In this document: positions 5,852 to 13,183 of the stretch, one piece after another
Position numbering within the stretch: position 1 is the first letter of the stretch
How the letters are laid out: each line of letters begins with the position of its first letter
Source: Oscillospiraceae bacterium
Lineage (GTDB): Bacteria > Bacillota > Clostridia > Oscillospirales > SIG627
Assembly: GCA_015064635.1 (NCBI GenBank)
Contig: SVRV01000023.1
Span: 1 to 40,418 of the forward strand
Length of the DNA: 40,418 nt
Reading direction: 5' to 3'
The notes under the pieces: generated by a model
Seen by the model: the letters and a program-made list of their open reading frames with translations, nothing else
Database searches by the model: none
What the model was told of the DNA's origin: nothing
Position numbers and translations under genes: made by a program

Positions 5852-7126
5852 TCAAAAATCTCCATTTTTAACCGCTTTTTCGATATCTCCCACCATATAA
5901 AGTGAACCATATGCTACAACAGCGCCGCTCTCTCCAGCCTTTTCTATGGCAAGAGCTACGCCATCTTCAACAGTTTCGCAAGGTGTTGCGACTGCACCGA
6001 GACCGATTAGATATTCTGCGAGCTTATCTGCTGAAAGTGCTCTTGGATTGGGAGGAGTAACGGTTATAAACTCATCGGCAATTTCCGACATTTCTCCGTA
6101 CATGGATGAAAAATCCTTGTCTGCAAGAACACCTGTAAGAACAACGAGAGGTCTCATTGTTACATAGCTTTTCACATTCTTTACAAGGGATTCGATACAC
6201 TGGGGATTATGACCGCCGTCAACCACAAAAAGCGGGTCTCGACGAACTATCTCAAATCTGCCCTGCCACACGGCGCTTTCAAGACCGTCACGAATATTTT
6301 CGTCGGTGACATTATATCCTCTCTCACGAAGTGCCTCCATAAGAGTAAGGACAACCGCTACATTTTTAAGCTGATGTTCTCCGAGGAGGGGTAATTTTAT
6401 TCCTTTAAGGCTTTTCCAATCAATAACCTGATAATCAAGGGATGCCGAAACGGGTATGACTGCATCAAAGTCAGCCTTAAAAAGCTTTGCGTTCACTTCA
6501 CTGCATCTGTCCTCAATGACACGTTCAACACCCTCGGTAGAGCGATAAAGAATCGCCACTGAATTATTCTTAATTATCTTGGATTTAGTCTCGGCAATTT
6601 TCTCAAGGGTATCACCGAGAAACTCCGTATGGTCAAGACCTATGTTGGTGATAACAGATGCAACGGGAGGCTCAATTACGTTTGTGGAATCAAGCTCACC
6701 GCCCATTCCCACCTCAAGGCAGACAATGTCGCATTTATGACGGTAGAAGTACTCAAAGGCGATACAGGTAACAAGCTCAAATTCTGTGGGGCTATCCTCC
6801 ATTGAATCGGCAAGAGGCTTGATATATTCGGCGATTTCGGCAAGCTCATCATTTCCGATATTCTTGCCGTCAACTCTCATTCTTTCGTTGAATTCAAAGA
6901 TATAGGGAGAGGTGTAAAGACCTGTTGTATAACCCGCTTTTTGCAGGATACTTGCAGACATTGAGGCGGTTGAGCCCTTGCCGTTGGTACCTGCGATATG
7001 GATAAATTTCAGCTTTTTCTCGGGGTTACCCATGAGAGAGAGAAGCTCTTTAGTGCGTTCAAGCCCGGGACGGCTTCCCTTCCAGGTAACGGAATGTATA
7101 TAATTCAATGCTTCGTTATAAGTCAT
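5852..7126 (-). CDS. folC: Folylpolyglutamate synthase / dihydrofolate synthase (FolC)
   Basis: About 424 residues, normal for FolC. It adds glutamate to folates (and possibly to dihydropteroate) using ATP, in the cytoplasm. Visible motifs are the P-loop HIAGTNGKGSTAS (about residues 43-55), TSPYIFEFNERM, the Mur-ligase-type CLEVGMGGELDSTN, ITNIGLDHTEFLG, and DGGHNPQC near residue 305. The start is the ATG at 7126, because a good site (GGGAGGTAAAA) lies just in front of it and downstream of the alternative in-frame ATG at 7147. The stop of folT lies inside that ribosome binding region, so the two genes are translationally coupled. The pairing of a folate transporter subunit with FolC under a THF riboswitch makes sense, since polyglutamylation traps imported folate. 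Confidence 0.92.
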   Translation of the reverse strand: MTYNEALNYIHSVTWKGSRPGLERTKELLSLMGNPEKKLKFIHIAGTNGKGSTASMSASILQKAGYTTGLYTSPYIFEFNERMRVDGKNIGNDELAEIAEYIKPLADSMEDSPTEFELVTCIAFEYFYRHKCDIVCLEVGMGGELDSTNVIEPPVASVITNIGLDHTEFLGDTLEKIAETKSKIIKNNSVAILYRSTEGVERVIEDRCSEVNAKLFKADFDAVIPVSASLDYQVIDWKSLKGIKLPLLGEHQLKNVAVVLTLMEALRERGYNVTDENIRDGLESAVWQGRFEIVRRDPLFVVDGGHNPQCIESLVKNVKSYVTMRPLVVLTGVLADKDFSSMYGEMSEIADEFITVTPPNPRALSADKLAEYLIGLGAVATPCETVEDGVALAIEKAGESGAVVAYGSLYMVGDIEKAVKNGDF

Positions 7127-7128
7127 TT

Positions 7129-7665
7129 TTACCTCCCGAAGGACCACATATCTTCAATAAGTCTCTTGAAATTCTTGTTCTTATACAAGAAGCAAAGCAC
7201 CGTGGATTCAATTGCAATAATCAATGTGTATGTAGGAATACGCCACATCACGGCAACTCCGTAAAACTGATAGAGACCAATTGATTTTATAATCATTGAG
7301 CCGATTATATGAGAGATTACACAAGAAAGAACAAATTTCATATAACCGTTCTTTTTGACAACATAGTGAGAAACAACTCCCGAAATAACACCTACTGTAA
7401 CCGCACCCACGGTTACAACGATATTAATGCCGTAAACCTGAGTTGATAAGAGATAGCTTATCAAGTCGGAAGCAGCTCCCACGATTCCACCCACAAGCGG
7501 TCCGAAGAAAATACCCGAGAGTATTATCGGCATATTTTCGAATGTGATTCTGAAAAGTCCTCTCCCGAAATCCATATAGGTCTTACAGAATATTCCGATT
7601 ATAATGCTCATTGCGGTGAGCATTGCGGCTGTTGTCAAAACTCTGATATTAATTTTTTTTGGCAT
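7129..7665 (-). CDS. folT: Folate-specific ECF transporter S component (FolT)
   Basis: This 178-residue, very hydrophobic protein has about five or six membrane segments, the usual S-component form. Recognisable parts are the N-terminal LTTAAMLTAMSIIIG, which carries the alanine-rich helix contacting EcfT, and RITFENMPIILSGIFFGPLVGGIVGAASDLI, typical of FolT. It binds folates outside the cell and works with EcfA, EcfA' and EcfT, which are not in the window and are probably shared. The start at 7665 follows a strong TGAGGAGGTT. The leader carries a THF riboswitch that supports folate specificity. folC follows at once. Confidence 0.88.
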   Translation of the reverse strand: MPKKINIRVLTTAAMLTAMSIIIGIFCKTYMDFGRGLFRITFENMPIILSGIFFGPLVGGIVGAASDLISYLLSTQVYGINIVVTVGAVTVGVISGVVSHYVVKKNGYMKFVLSCVISHIIGSMIIKSIGLYQFYGVAVMWRIPTYTLIIAIESTVLCFLYKNKNFKRLIEDMWSFGR

Positions 7666-7672
7666 AAAAAAA

Positions 7673-7730
7673 CCTCCTCAAAAGTATAAAGCTACCATTA
7701 AGGAGGCGAAAAAGTCTCTTTAATTGTAGC
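7673..7730 (-). promoter_or_regulatory. Riboswitch expression platform with candidate anti-Shine-Dalgarno
   Basis: Downstream of the aptamer, minus-strand arms at 7720-7730 and 7691-7701 form an 11-bp stem with one mismatch. Its 18-nt loop contains CCTCC (plus-strand GGAGG at 7702-7706), complementary to the folT Shine-Dalgarno (plus CCTCC at 7673-7677). The two alternatives, loop free or CCTCC paired to the ribosome site, suggest translational control. The pairing is visible; the mechanism is inferred. Confidence 0.5.
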
Positions 7731-7853
7731 AGCGGGATGCGAGTCAAACTATCGCAATAAAATTTCGTCAAATCGGCAACTCCCCGTCCGATAAGCACTT
7801 TAAGCCGTAAAGGGTTCAATCCCCTTTGACTTACGCAGTTGACTCTACTCTGC
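7729..7853 (-). ncRNA. THF (tetrahydrofolate) riboswitch aptamer
   Basis: On the minus strand the leader of folT matches the folT-type THF riboswitch. It starts GCAGAGTAGAGTCAACTGCG and ends TTTGACTCGCATCCCGCTGC, so that the terminal GCAG/CTGC and the GTCAA/TTTGAC segments pair around the characteristic AGTAGA and GCATCC internal loops. An additional stem is formed by AAAGGG and CCCTTT in the middle. The position, just after a perfect promoter and before a folate S component, fits. An apparent 68-codon ORF across it is a shadow. Confidence 0.85.
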
Positions 7854-7861
7854 ATGAAATA

Positions 7862-7890
7862 AATATATCATAAAAGCGTTATTTTGTCAA
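7862..7890 (-). promoter_or_regulatory. Promoter of the folT-folC operon
   Basis: Minus strand: perfect TTGACA (7885-7890), a 17-nt spacer, then TATATT (7862-7867). Transcription would start near 7855, at the first base of the riboswitch. The -35 abuts the lrp stop codon. Confidence 0.8.
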
Positions 7891-8334
7891 TTACTTGATT
7901 GAAGTAAATTCGTTCTTTGTGGTGGTCATAACAACGAGTGTTTTGGTGTGGCTGACACCCGTGATACTCTTCACAAAGTTAATAAGCTGTTCAAGGGATT
8001 TACTTGATGCGGTAATACCCTTCAGCATATAGTCATAGTCACCCGTTACATAATGACATTCGATTATCTCCTCGTTATGTGAAATAGTTTCCCTGAAAGC
8101 CTCATCAAATTTTGGATGCTCAAGGCTTACGGAAATAAAAACCGTTATTCCCTTGCCTATTTTTTCGTTATCAATAACTGTTGTGTATTTTGTTATAACA
8201 CCGGAGCTTTCAAGCTTTTTTATTCTCTCAAGCACCGCAGAAGTGGAAAGATTAATCTTCTCACCTATAGCGGTAGCATTCATTCTGGAATTATCCTTCA
8301 GGCAAGACAGAATTTTGAAATCAATATTATCCAT
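7891..8334 (-). CDS. Lrp/AsnC family transcriptional regulator
   Basis: A 147-residue regulator of normal family length. Residues 1-55 form the winged HTH (DNIDFKILSCLKDNSRMNATAIGEKINLS..VLERIKKLESSGVI), and about 65-145 form the RAM ligand-binding domain with the VTGDYDYMLKG signature. Such proteins bind DNA as dimers or octamers and respond to amino acids or related small molecules. It is translated from a site (AAGAGGAAATAAA) inside the end of the SulP gene, one base after that gene, so the two are one unit. It may control its own operon through the AAAATACT/AGTATTTT palindrome at 9613-9630 (inference). Confidence 0.88.
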   Translation of the reverse strand: MDNIDFKILSCLKDNSRMNATAIGEKINLSTSAVLERIKKLESSGVITKYTTVIDNEKIGKGITVFISVSLEHPKFDEAFRETISHNEEIIECHYVTGDYDYMLKGITASSKSLEQLINFVKSITGVSHTKTLVVMTTTKNEFTSIK

Positions 8335-8335
8335 T

Positions 8336-9589
8336 TTATTTCCTCTTTACAAGTTTTTTAATCATAACAAACGCATAATGCACAACAATACCTACTGCAA
8401 TAGCAACAACAAGGTCAAAAATAACCGTAAGTGCAAAAGTAAGTACAAGAACAAGAATGTCAATTGCACAGCGTTCCTTTATTATCTTCACAAATTCACG
8501 CCATTCGCTCATATTATATGCAACAACAAATAATATTGCGGCAATTGTGGGCATGGGGATAAGCTTGGCATAGGGCATAAATACAGCAAGGACACCGAAG
8601 AGCATTACTGCGTGAATCATACCTGCAACCGGTGTTCTTCCTCCGTTTTTGATATTTGCGGCAGTACGTGCAATAGCGCCTGTTGCGGGAATACCGCCGA
8701 AAAGAGCAGAACCGACGTTACCCACGCCCTGAGCTACAAGCTCCATATTGGGACTGTGCTTTGCACCAATCATTTTATCGGCAACAACGCAGGAAAGAAG
8801 GGACTCAACGCCTGCAAGCACTGCGATTGTTACGGCATCGGGAATGAGTCCCACGATATCCACACCCTTGAATGAGGGAAGTGCAAACTTTGGAAGAGTG
8901 GTGGGCATATCGGGATAAAGTGAGCCTATTGTATTGACGTCAAGGGACAAAAGCTTAACAGCAAGCGCCATAATGATAACCGCAATAAGAGATGCGGGAA
9001 CTCTCGGCATAATTTTAGGCACGAGGATAAGTATCACGAGCGACAAAACTCCGACTGCAAGTGCGGAAAGATTGGCTGTACCAATGGTTGAAGCAATTTC
9101 TTCCACCTTTTCTACAGTTTCAACGGGAGAATGCTTAAAGGTGAGACCAAGGAAATCCTTAATCTGACCGATGAGAATGGTCACAGCTATACCGCCCGTG
9201 AATCCAACGGTGATTGACCGGGGAATAAAGCGGATAAGACCGCCAAGTCTTAAAATACCCATGAGAACAAGAATTGCGCCTGCCATAAGAGTGGCAATAA
9301 CAAGTCCGTTCATTCCCTTTTCCATAACGATTCCCGCAACAATGCCGGCAAATGCCGCTGTTGGGCCCGCTATCTGTACACGGCTTCCGCCGAGAAGTGA
9401 AATGAGAAAACCTGCCACAATAGCGGTATAAAGTCCTACCTCAGGTCCTACCCCGGAAGCAATCGCAAGGGCAATTGAAAGAGGAAGAGCGATAATCGCA
9501 ACAATAATACCTGCGATTATATCCTTTACAAGCTGTGGTTTTGAATAATCCTTCATACATTCAATGAAGGACGGTGTGAAATTTTTCAA
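8336..9589 (-). CDS. SulP family anion transporter lacking a STAS domain
   Basis: This 417-residue integral membrane protein has about 10-12 hydrophobic segments. SulP marks include the N-terminal DIIAGIIVAIIALPLSIALAIASG, GLYTAIVAGFLISLLGGSRVQIAGPTAAF (about residues 53-81) and GGIPATGAIARTAANIKNGGRTPVAGM (about 297-323). SulP proteins move sulfate, bicarbonate or other anions, usually with Na+ or H+. Most are 500-700 residues and end in a cytoplasmic STAS domain; here the protein ends soon after the last helix (MIKKLVKRK). The substrate cannot be told. The start is a TTG at 9589 with the weak site AGAGAGG; the next ATG is 10 codons on. The lrp gene follows directly. Confidence 0.82.
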   Translation of the reverse strand: MKNFTPSFIECMKDYSKPQLVKDIIAGIIVAIIALPLSIALAIASGVGPEVGLYTAIVAGFLISLLGGSRVQIAGPTAAFAGIVAGIVMEKGMNGLVIATLMAGAILVLMGILRLGGLIRFIPRSITVGFTGGIAVTILIGQIKDFLGLTFKHSPVETVEKVEEIASTIGTANLSALAVGVLSLVILILVPKIMPRVPASLIAVIIMALAVKLLSLDVNTIGSLYPDMPTTLPKFALPSFKGVDIVGLIPDAVTIAVLAGVESLLSCVVADKMIGAKHSPNMELVAQGVGNVGSALFGGIPATGAIARTAANIKNGGRTPVAGMIHAVMLFGVLAVFMPYAKLIPMPTIAAILFVVAYNMSEWREFVKIIKERCAIDILVLVLTFALTVIFDLVVAIAVGIVVHYAFVMIKKLVKRK

Positions 9590-9612
9590 ATAAAACGCCT
9601 CTCTAACATAAC

Positions 9613-9654
9613 AAAATACTGAAGTATTTTAACACAATGTTCAGTTATTTGCAA
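9613..9654 (-). promoter_or_regulatory. Promoter and palindromic operator of the SulP-lrp operon
   Basis: Minus strand: TTGCAA (9649-9654), 17 nt, TAAAAT (9626-9631). AAAATACT (9613-9620) and AGTATTTT (9623-9630) form a palindrome with a 2-nt centre, covering the -10 and the transcription start. That position suits an autoregulating Lrp, but the regulator assignment is inference. Confidence 0.6.
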
Positions 9655-9717
9655 CACATTTGTATAAACAGTGAAAAAATTTGTCAATTTAGTACTTATA
9701 AATGGTGTTTAATTACC

Positions 9718-9746
9718 TTGCATTTGTGTGATTTTTGTTATACAAT
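9718..9746 (+). promoter_or_regulatory. Possible distal promoter for the sugar-metabolism trio
   Basis: TTGCAT (9718-9723), 17 nt, TACAAT (9741-9746). It is about 180 nt upstream of the first gene. The gene-free stretch 9590-9930 otherwise holds an 8-bp inverted repeat (TTGCAATT 9787-9794 / AATTGCAA 9824-9831) and the proximal promoter described separately. Confidence 0.4.
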
Positions 9747-9853
9747 ATAAATATAAGAGCAAAGCGTATATTCGTTTGTATATTTGTTGCAATTCGGCAA
9801 GGGGTTATTTGTACAAAACTTCTAATTGCAAAATACAATTCGTTAATTTGTCC

Positions 9854-9904
9854 ATAACTATAGTTTTTTTATCTATAGTTATATCTTTGATATTTTATTA
9901 TAAT
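9854..9904 (+). promoter_or_regulatory. Proximal promoter with 10-bp operator-like palindrome
   Basis: ATAACTATAG (9854-9863) and CTATAGTTAT (9873-9882) are perfect reverse complements with a 9-nt spacer. A perfect TATAAT lies at 9899-9904, with the right palindrome arm at the -35 position and no good TTGACA. This suggests a regulator-dependent promoter for the genes 9931-13086. Confidence 0.5.
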
Positions 9905-9930
9905 TAGTCATGGAACGGGGAGGTGTTTTT

Positions 9931-11178
9931 ATGGGACTTATGAGTACATTGCCCGATACGGAGGGCAAAAAAGCGGCAATTGAAAGAGCAAGACATCTCA
10001 CCGATTTCAAATGGACACCGTTGAAAAACATAAACACCTACACAAAGGAAACAGGGAAAACATTTTTCATTGCAGGATTTGAGGTGGTGGGCATGCCCTA
10101 CTCTTCGCCCGAATCTACCGATAAGTTCATTTATGAAAATGTATCCTTTGAAACCCTTATTTCCGTTATTTCAAATCCGGACGGTGTAATTTACACAAAG
10201 GACCTTGTGGGGCATAACAATTATCCGGCATACTACGGAATCGTATGCAACGGACTTGTAAGATATGCCCTGCAAATTGACCGACGCATCAGCACCGAGA
10301 TGTGGGGCAGCATTCCGGGGATGAGAAAAATCGCCGACATGTGCACATACACCTTCGACGATATAAAATTATGTGACGTCATTTACGCCTTCGGTCTCGG
10401 AGTAAATCATGTGGAAATAGTTACAGACATTCTTCGTGACGAAAGCGGCAAGGTAGTTAAAATTGAGCTGGCAGGTGCATTTCATACCACTTTAAAAAGA
10501 CGTTCATACACCGAAGAGGAATACTTTGAAAAGTTCAAGTTATTTGAGCTGTGGCGTTATGACTATATTGATAAAGTTCCTCCCCTTGATAAAAGCACAG
10601 ATGAAATTCTGAAAAAAGGCGGTGCGGGTAGAACTCACAAAATTGCCCTTGACTACGGAAATAAATCAAACTACTTCTACGGAAACGAAACTGTAATTTC
10701 AATCTTTTCCGAAGGCGAAAACAAAATATTCATACAAAAAAACGGCAATCTGTCCGAAGCGCTGACCGTCAGCGGTAACGGAAAGATAGTACGTAAGTTT
10801 GAACCGGGCTACTACAAGGTAATACTCAACAAGGAAGAAGATGTTCTGGAATTTTGTGTCAATCTTCCGAAGATAACACACACTGTGGAAAGCGGAAGAC
10901 TTACTGTACATTTCGACTCATGCGACACAGAAAGTGAAATTTTATATGCAGATTTCAGAAAGCATGTACCGACTCCCGCGGGTATTTGCGTGTCACCGGA
11001 TTCGGATGTTGTGTATTACGATTACCACTATGCCCCTCTTTCGCGCATTGAAGAGCTTTCAAAAGAGGAGAAAAGAAACGGACGATACACAAGAGATATC
11101 CCAATGGATGCGGGATATTTCAAGCTTTATTTTAAAAATAAATACGGTGTCTGGACACACCGTATGATAGAAATATAA
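9931..11178 (+). CDS. Unrecognised protein with papain/NlpC-like Cys and His segments
   Basis: About 415 residues; I do not recognise a named family. The first half contains YYGIVCNGLVRYAL (cysteine near residue 107) and, 55-60 residues later, LGVNHVEIVTDILRD (histidine near 165). A Cys followed by a His-containing strand, with an added basic turn, recalls NlpC/P60 or CHAP cysteine peptidases, but the level of evidence is low. The second half is beta-rich (residues 240-415). There is no signal peptide or membrane segment. The start is the ATG at 9931, because GGGGAGGTG lies in front of it; an in-frame ATG 21 nt upstream would sit ahead of that site. It is followed by a sugar isomerase (12 nt) and a Gfo/Idh enzyme, so it may act on a sugar or glycan derivative. 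Confidence 0.55.
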   Translation: MGLMSTLPDTEGKKAAIERARHLTDFKWTPLKNINTYTKETGKTFFIAGFEVVGMPYSSPESTDKFIYENVSFETLISVISNPDGVIYTKDLVGHNNYPAYYGIVCNGLVRYALQIDRRISTEMWGSIPGMRKIADMCTYTFDDIKLCDVIYAFGLGVNHVEIVTDILRDESGKVVKIELAGAFHTTLKRRSYTEEEYFEKFKLFELWRYDYIDKVPPLDKSTDEILKKGGAGRTHKIALDYGNKSNYFYGNETVISIFSEGENKIFIQKNGNLSEALTVSGNGKIVRKFEPGYYKVILNKEEDVLEFCVNLPKITHTVESGRLTVHFDSCDTESEILYADFRKHVPTPAGICVSPDSDVVYYDYHYAPLSRIEELSKEEKRNGRYTRDIPMDAGYFKLYFKNKYGVWTHRMIEI

Positions 11179-11190
11179 AGGAGAAAAAAT

Positions 11191-12048
11191 ATGGAACTTG
11201 GCGTATTTATTCATCACAGCGGTAACGTAGCAGGAGACCGCGAGACTCTGGAAAAGAAATTTCATGATGTTGCGGCAATGGGCTTCCCCACCTGTCAGCT
11301 TCAGATTTCCCAGGGTAAATTCTACACCGAAGAAAATGCAATAGCAATCAAGGAGATAGCAGAAAAATACAATGTCAGAATTTCAGCCTTCTGGTGCATG
11401 GCGCCCCTCAACATAGGTCCTTGTATCTGGCATATTACACAAGCGCCCCGTTGCATCGGTCTTGTACCTCCCCAATGGCGTGCACAGAGAATCGAGATGC
11501 TTCTTAGGGGATGTGACTTTGCAAAGGCAATGGGCGTTCAGGATGTTGTAATGCACGTGGGATACGTACCCGAGTACCCTGCGTCCGATGAATTCCAATC
11601 ACTTGCAAACGACCTCAAATATGTAGCACAGTACTTTAAGAACAGAGGTCAGTATTTCCTCTTTGAGACCGGTCAGGAAACCCCCATAGCTCTTCTCAGA
11701 CTTATCGAAACCGTTGGAATCGACTCTCTCGGTATTAACCTTGACCCCTCAAATCTTATCACAGGCGGTAAGGGTAACCCCATTGATGCACTCACTGTTT
11801 TCGGACAGTATGTAAGAGGTGTTCACGCAAAGGACGGAAAATATCCCACCTTCGGCTTCAAGGACGGAACTTACTCAAACGGTGTTCAAGTGCCGCTTGG
11901 AGAAGGTCACGTGGACTATCCCAGGTTCCTTGCAAAGCTTCGTGAGATAGGCTATGACGGACCGCTCACAATCGAGCGTGAAATCTCGGGTGAACAGCAG
12001 CGCCTTGATATCATTGCAGGCAAGGCTTATCTTGAAACACTTTTATAA
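11191..12048 (+). CDS. Sugar phosphate isomerase/epimerase (xylose isomerase-like TIM barrel)
   Basis: A 285-residue member of the AP-endonuclease-2 / xylose-isomerase-like family (PF01261 type). It probably isomerises or epimerises a keto-sugar or inositol derivative with a divalent metal. Metal-site motifs typical of the barrel are visible: FLFETGQETP (about 147-156), GINLDPSNLI (about 174-183), GVHAKDGKYP (about 207-216), VPLGEGHVDYPRFL (about 231-244) and LTIEREI (about 257-263). Codon use favours C-ending codons as in other well-expressed genes here. The ribosome site AAAGGAGAAAAAAT is good. It sits with a Gfo/Idh oxidoreductase, a frequent pairing in inositol and sugar catabolism; the substrate is unknown. 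Confidence 0.82.
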   Translation: MELGVFIHHSGNVAGDRETLEKKFHDVAAMGFPTCQLQISQGKFYTEENAIAIKEIAEKYNVRISAFWCMAPLNIGPCIWHITQAPRCIGLVPPQWRAQRIEMLLRGCDFAKAMGVQDVVMHVGYVPEYPASDEFQSLANDLKYVAQYFKNRGQYFLFETGQETPIALLRLIETVGIDSLGINLDPSNLITGGKGNPIDALTVFGQYVRGVHAKDGKYPTFGFKDGTYSNGVQVPLGEGHVDYPRFLAKLREIGYDGPLTIEREISGEQQRLDIIAGKAYLETLL

Positions 12049-12072
12049 TTTACATAAAAAGGAGACAAAACT

Positions 12073-13086
12073 ATGTTAAAGTACGCAATTATCGGCTTCG
12101 GTGGACTTGGTAAGGTTCATTTCAGAGCTTACCCCGAAGTTAAAGAAAAGTCTTGCACTGAGGTTCAGCTTGTAGCTCTTTGCGATATTCGTGAGAGTGT
12201 TTTCACAGAGCAGACAGCAACAAATCTCGGCGACAGCAATGTAGACCTTGACCTTTCAAACTTTAAGCTTTACAACAGCGTTGACGACCTTCTTGCAAAC
12301 GAGGAGCTTGACTTCGTTGTGACAGCACTTCCCACATATCTTCACGAGAAGATTGCAGTTCAGGTAATGAAAAAGGGTATTAACGTATTCTCCGAAAAGC
12401 CCATGGCTATCAATCTTGAACAGGCAGAGAGCATGCTTAACACTTCAAAGGAAATGAACGTTAAGCTCATGATTGGACAGTGCTGCCGTTACGGTGTAAA
12501 GTACAATTATCTTAAGGATTTGATTGACAGTGAAAAGTACGGAAAGCTCCTCAGAGCGGATTTCTTCCGTCTCTCACCCACTCCTATCTGGTCATGGGAA
12601 AACTGGTTCCTTGATGAGACTAAGAGTGGCGGTGCGGCACTCGACCTCCACGTACATGACGTAGATATCATCAACTGGATATTCGGTATGCCCAAGTCTG
12701 TTATGTCATATGCTACCAACTACAAGACAAAGCACGACTCAATCGTTACACGTTACGAATATGACGGAATGCTCATCACTTGTACCGGTGAATGGGGCTG
12801 TCCCTCCAACTCATATCCCTTCCAGTCAGGCTTCTTCGCTAAGTTTGAAAAGGCAACTGTTGAAAACAAAGCGGGCAAGTTCATGATTTACACAGAGGAA
12901 GGCGAAAAGATTGAAGTACCTTTTGAAAGTGTAAACGATTATGCTCTTGAGGTTATCGACTTCGTTGACTGTATCGCAAACAACAAGACCTCCGCTATCA
13001 ACCCTCCGGAAAGCGTATTCAACACCACAAAGATTGCTCTTGCGGAAAAGCTTTCAGCCGACATGGGTGAAAAGGTAGTATTTTAA
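12073..13086 (+). CDS. Gfo/Idh/MocA family oxidoreductase
   Basis: A 337-residue NAD(P)-dependent dehydrogenase of sugars or inositols. The Rossmann domain shows GFGGLGKVHFRAY (about residues 8-20), the EKPMAINLEQAE motif (about 111-122) supplies the catalytic-type lysine, and the C-terminal domain has GGAALDLHVHDVDIINWIFG (about 192-211), with the usual histidine and aspartate. The length and order match the family. It follows the isomerase by 24 nt with the site AAAAGGAGACAAAACT, and is the last gene of the trio. It likely oxidises the sugar that the isomerase makes or uses. Confidence 0.88.
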   Translation: MLKYAIIGFGGLGKVHFRAYPEVKEKSCTEVQLVALCDIRESVFTEQTATNLGDSNVDLDLSNFKLYNSVDDLLANEELDFVVTALPTYLHEKIAVQVMKKGINVFSEKPMAINLEQAESMLNTSKEMNVKLMIGQCCRYGVKYNYLKDLIDSEKYGKLLRADFFRLSPTPIWSWENWFLDETKSGGAALDLHVHDVDIINWIFGMPKSVMSYATNYKTKHDSIVTRYEYDGMLITCTGEWGCPSNSYPFQSGFFAKFEKATVENKAGKFMIYTEEGEKIEVPFESVNDYALEVIDFVDCIANNKTSAINPPESVFNTTKIALAEKLSADMGEKVVF

Positions 13087-13155
13087 ATTATAAATTCAGG
13101 AATGATTCTTTTTCAAAAAAGCCCTCTTCCCGAAAAACAAAATTATTAACTGTTA

Positions 13156-13183
13156 AAAGGCTGAGTCAAACGACTCAGCCTTT
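13156..13183. terminator. Bidirectional terminator holding the GH95-like stop codon
   Basis: AAAGGCTGAGTC (13156-13167) and GACTCAGCCTTT (13172-13183) make a perfect 12-bp stem with a 4-nt loop. It ends the convergent Gfo/Idh and glycosidase genes. The TGA of the glycosidase is in the stem at 13175-13177. Confidence 0.75.

Noticed and set aside
7649..7855. 68-codon minus-strand reading frame over the folT leader
   Set aside because: It coincides with the THF riboswitch and expression platform and has no recognisable protein features.
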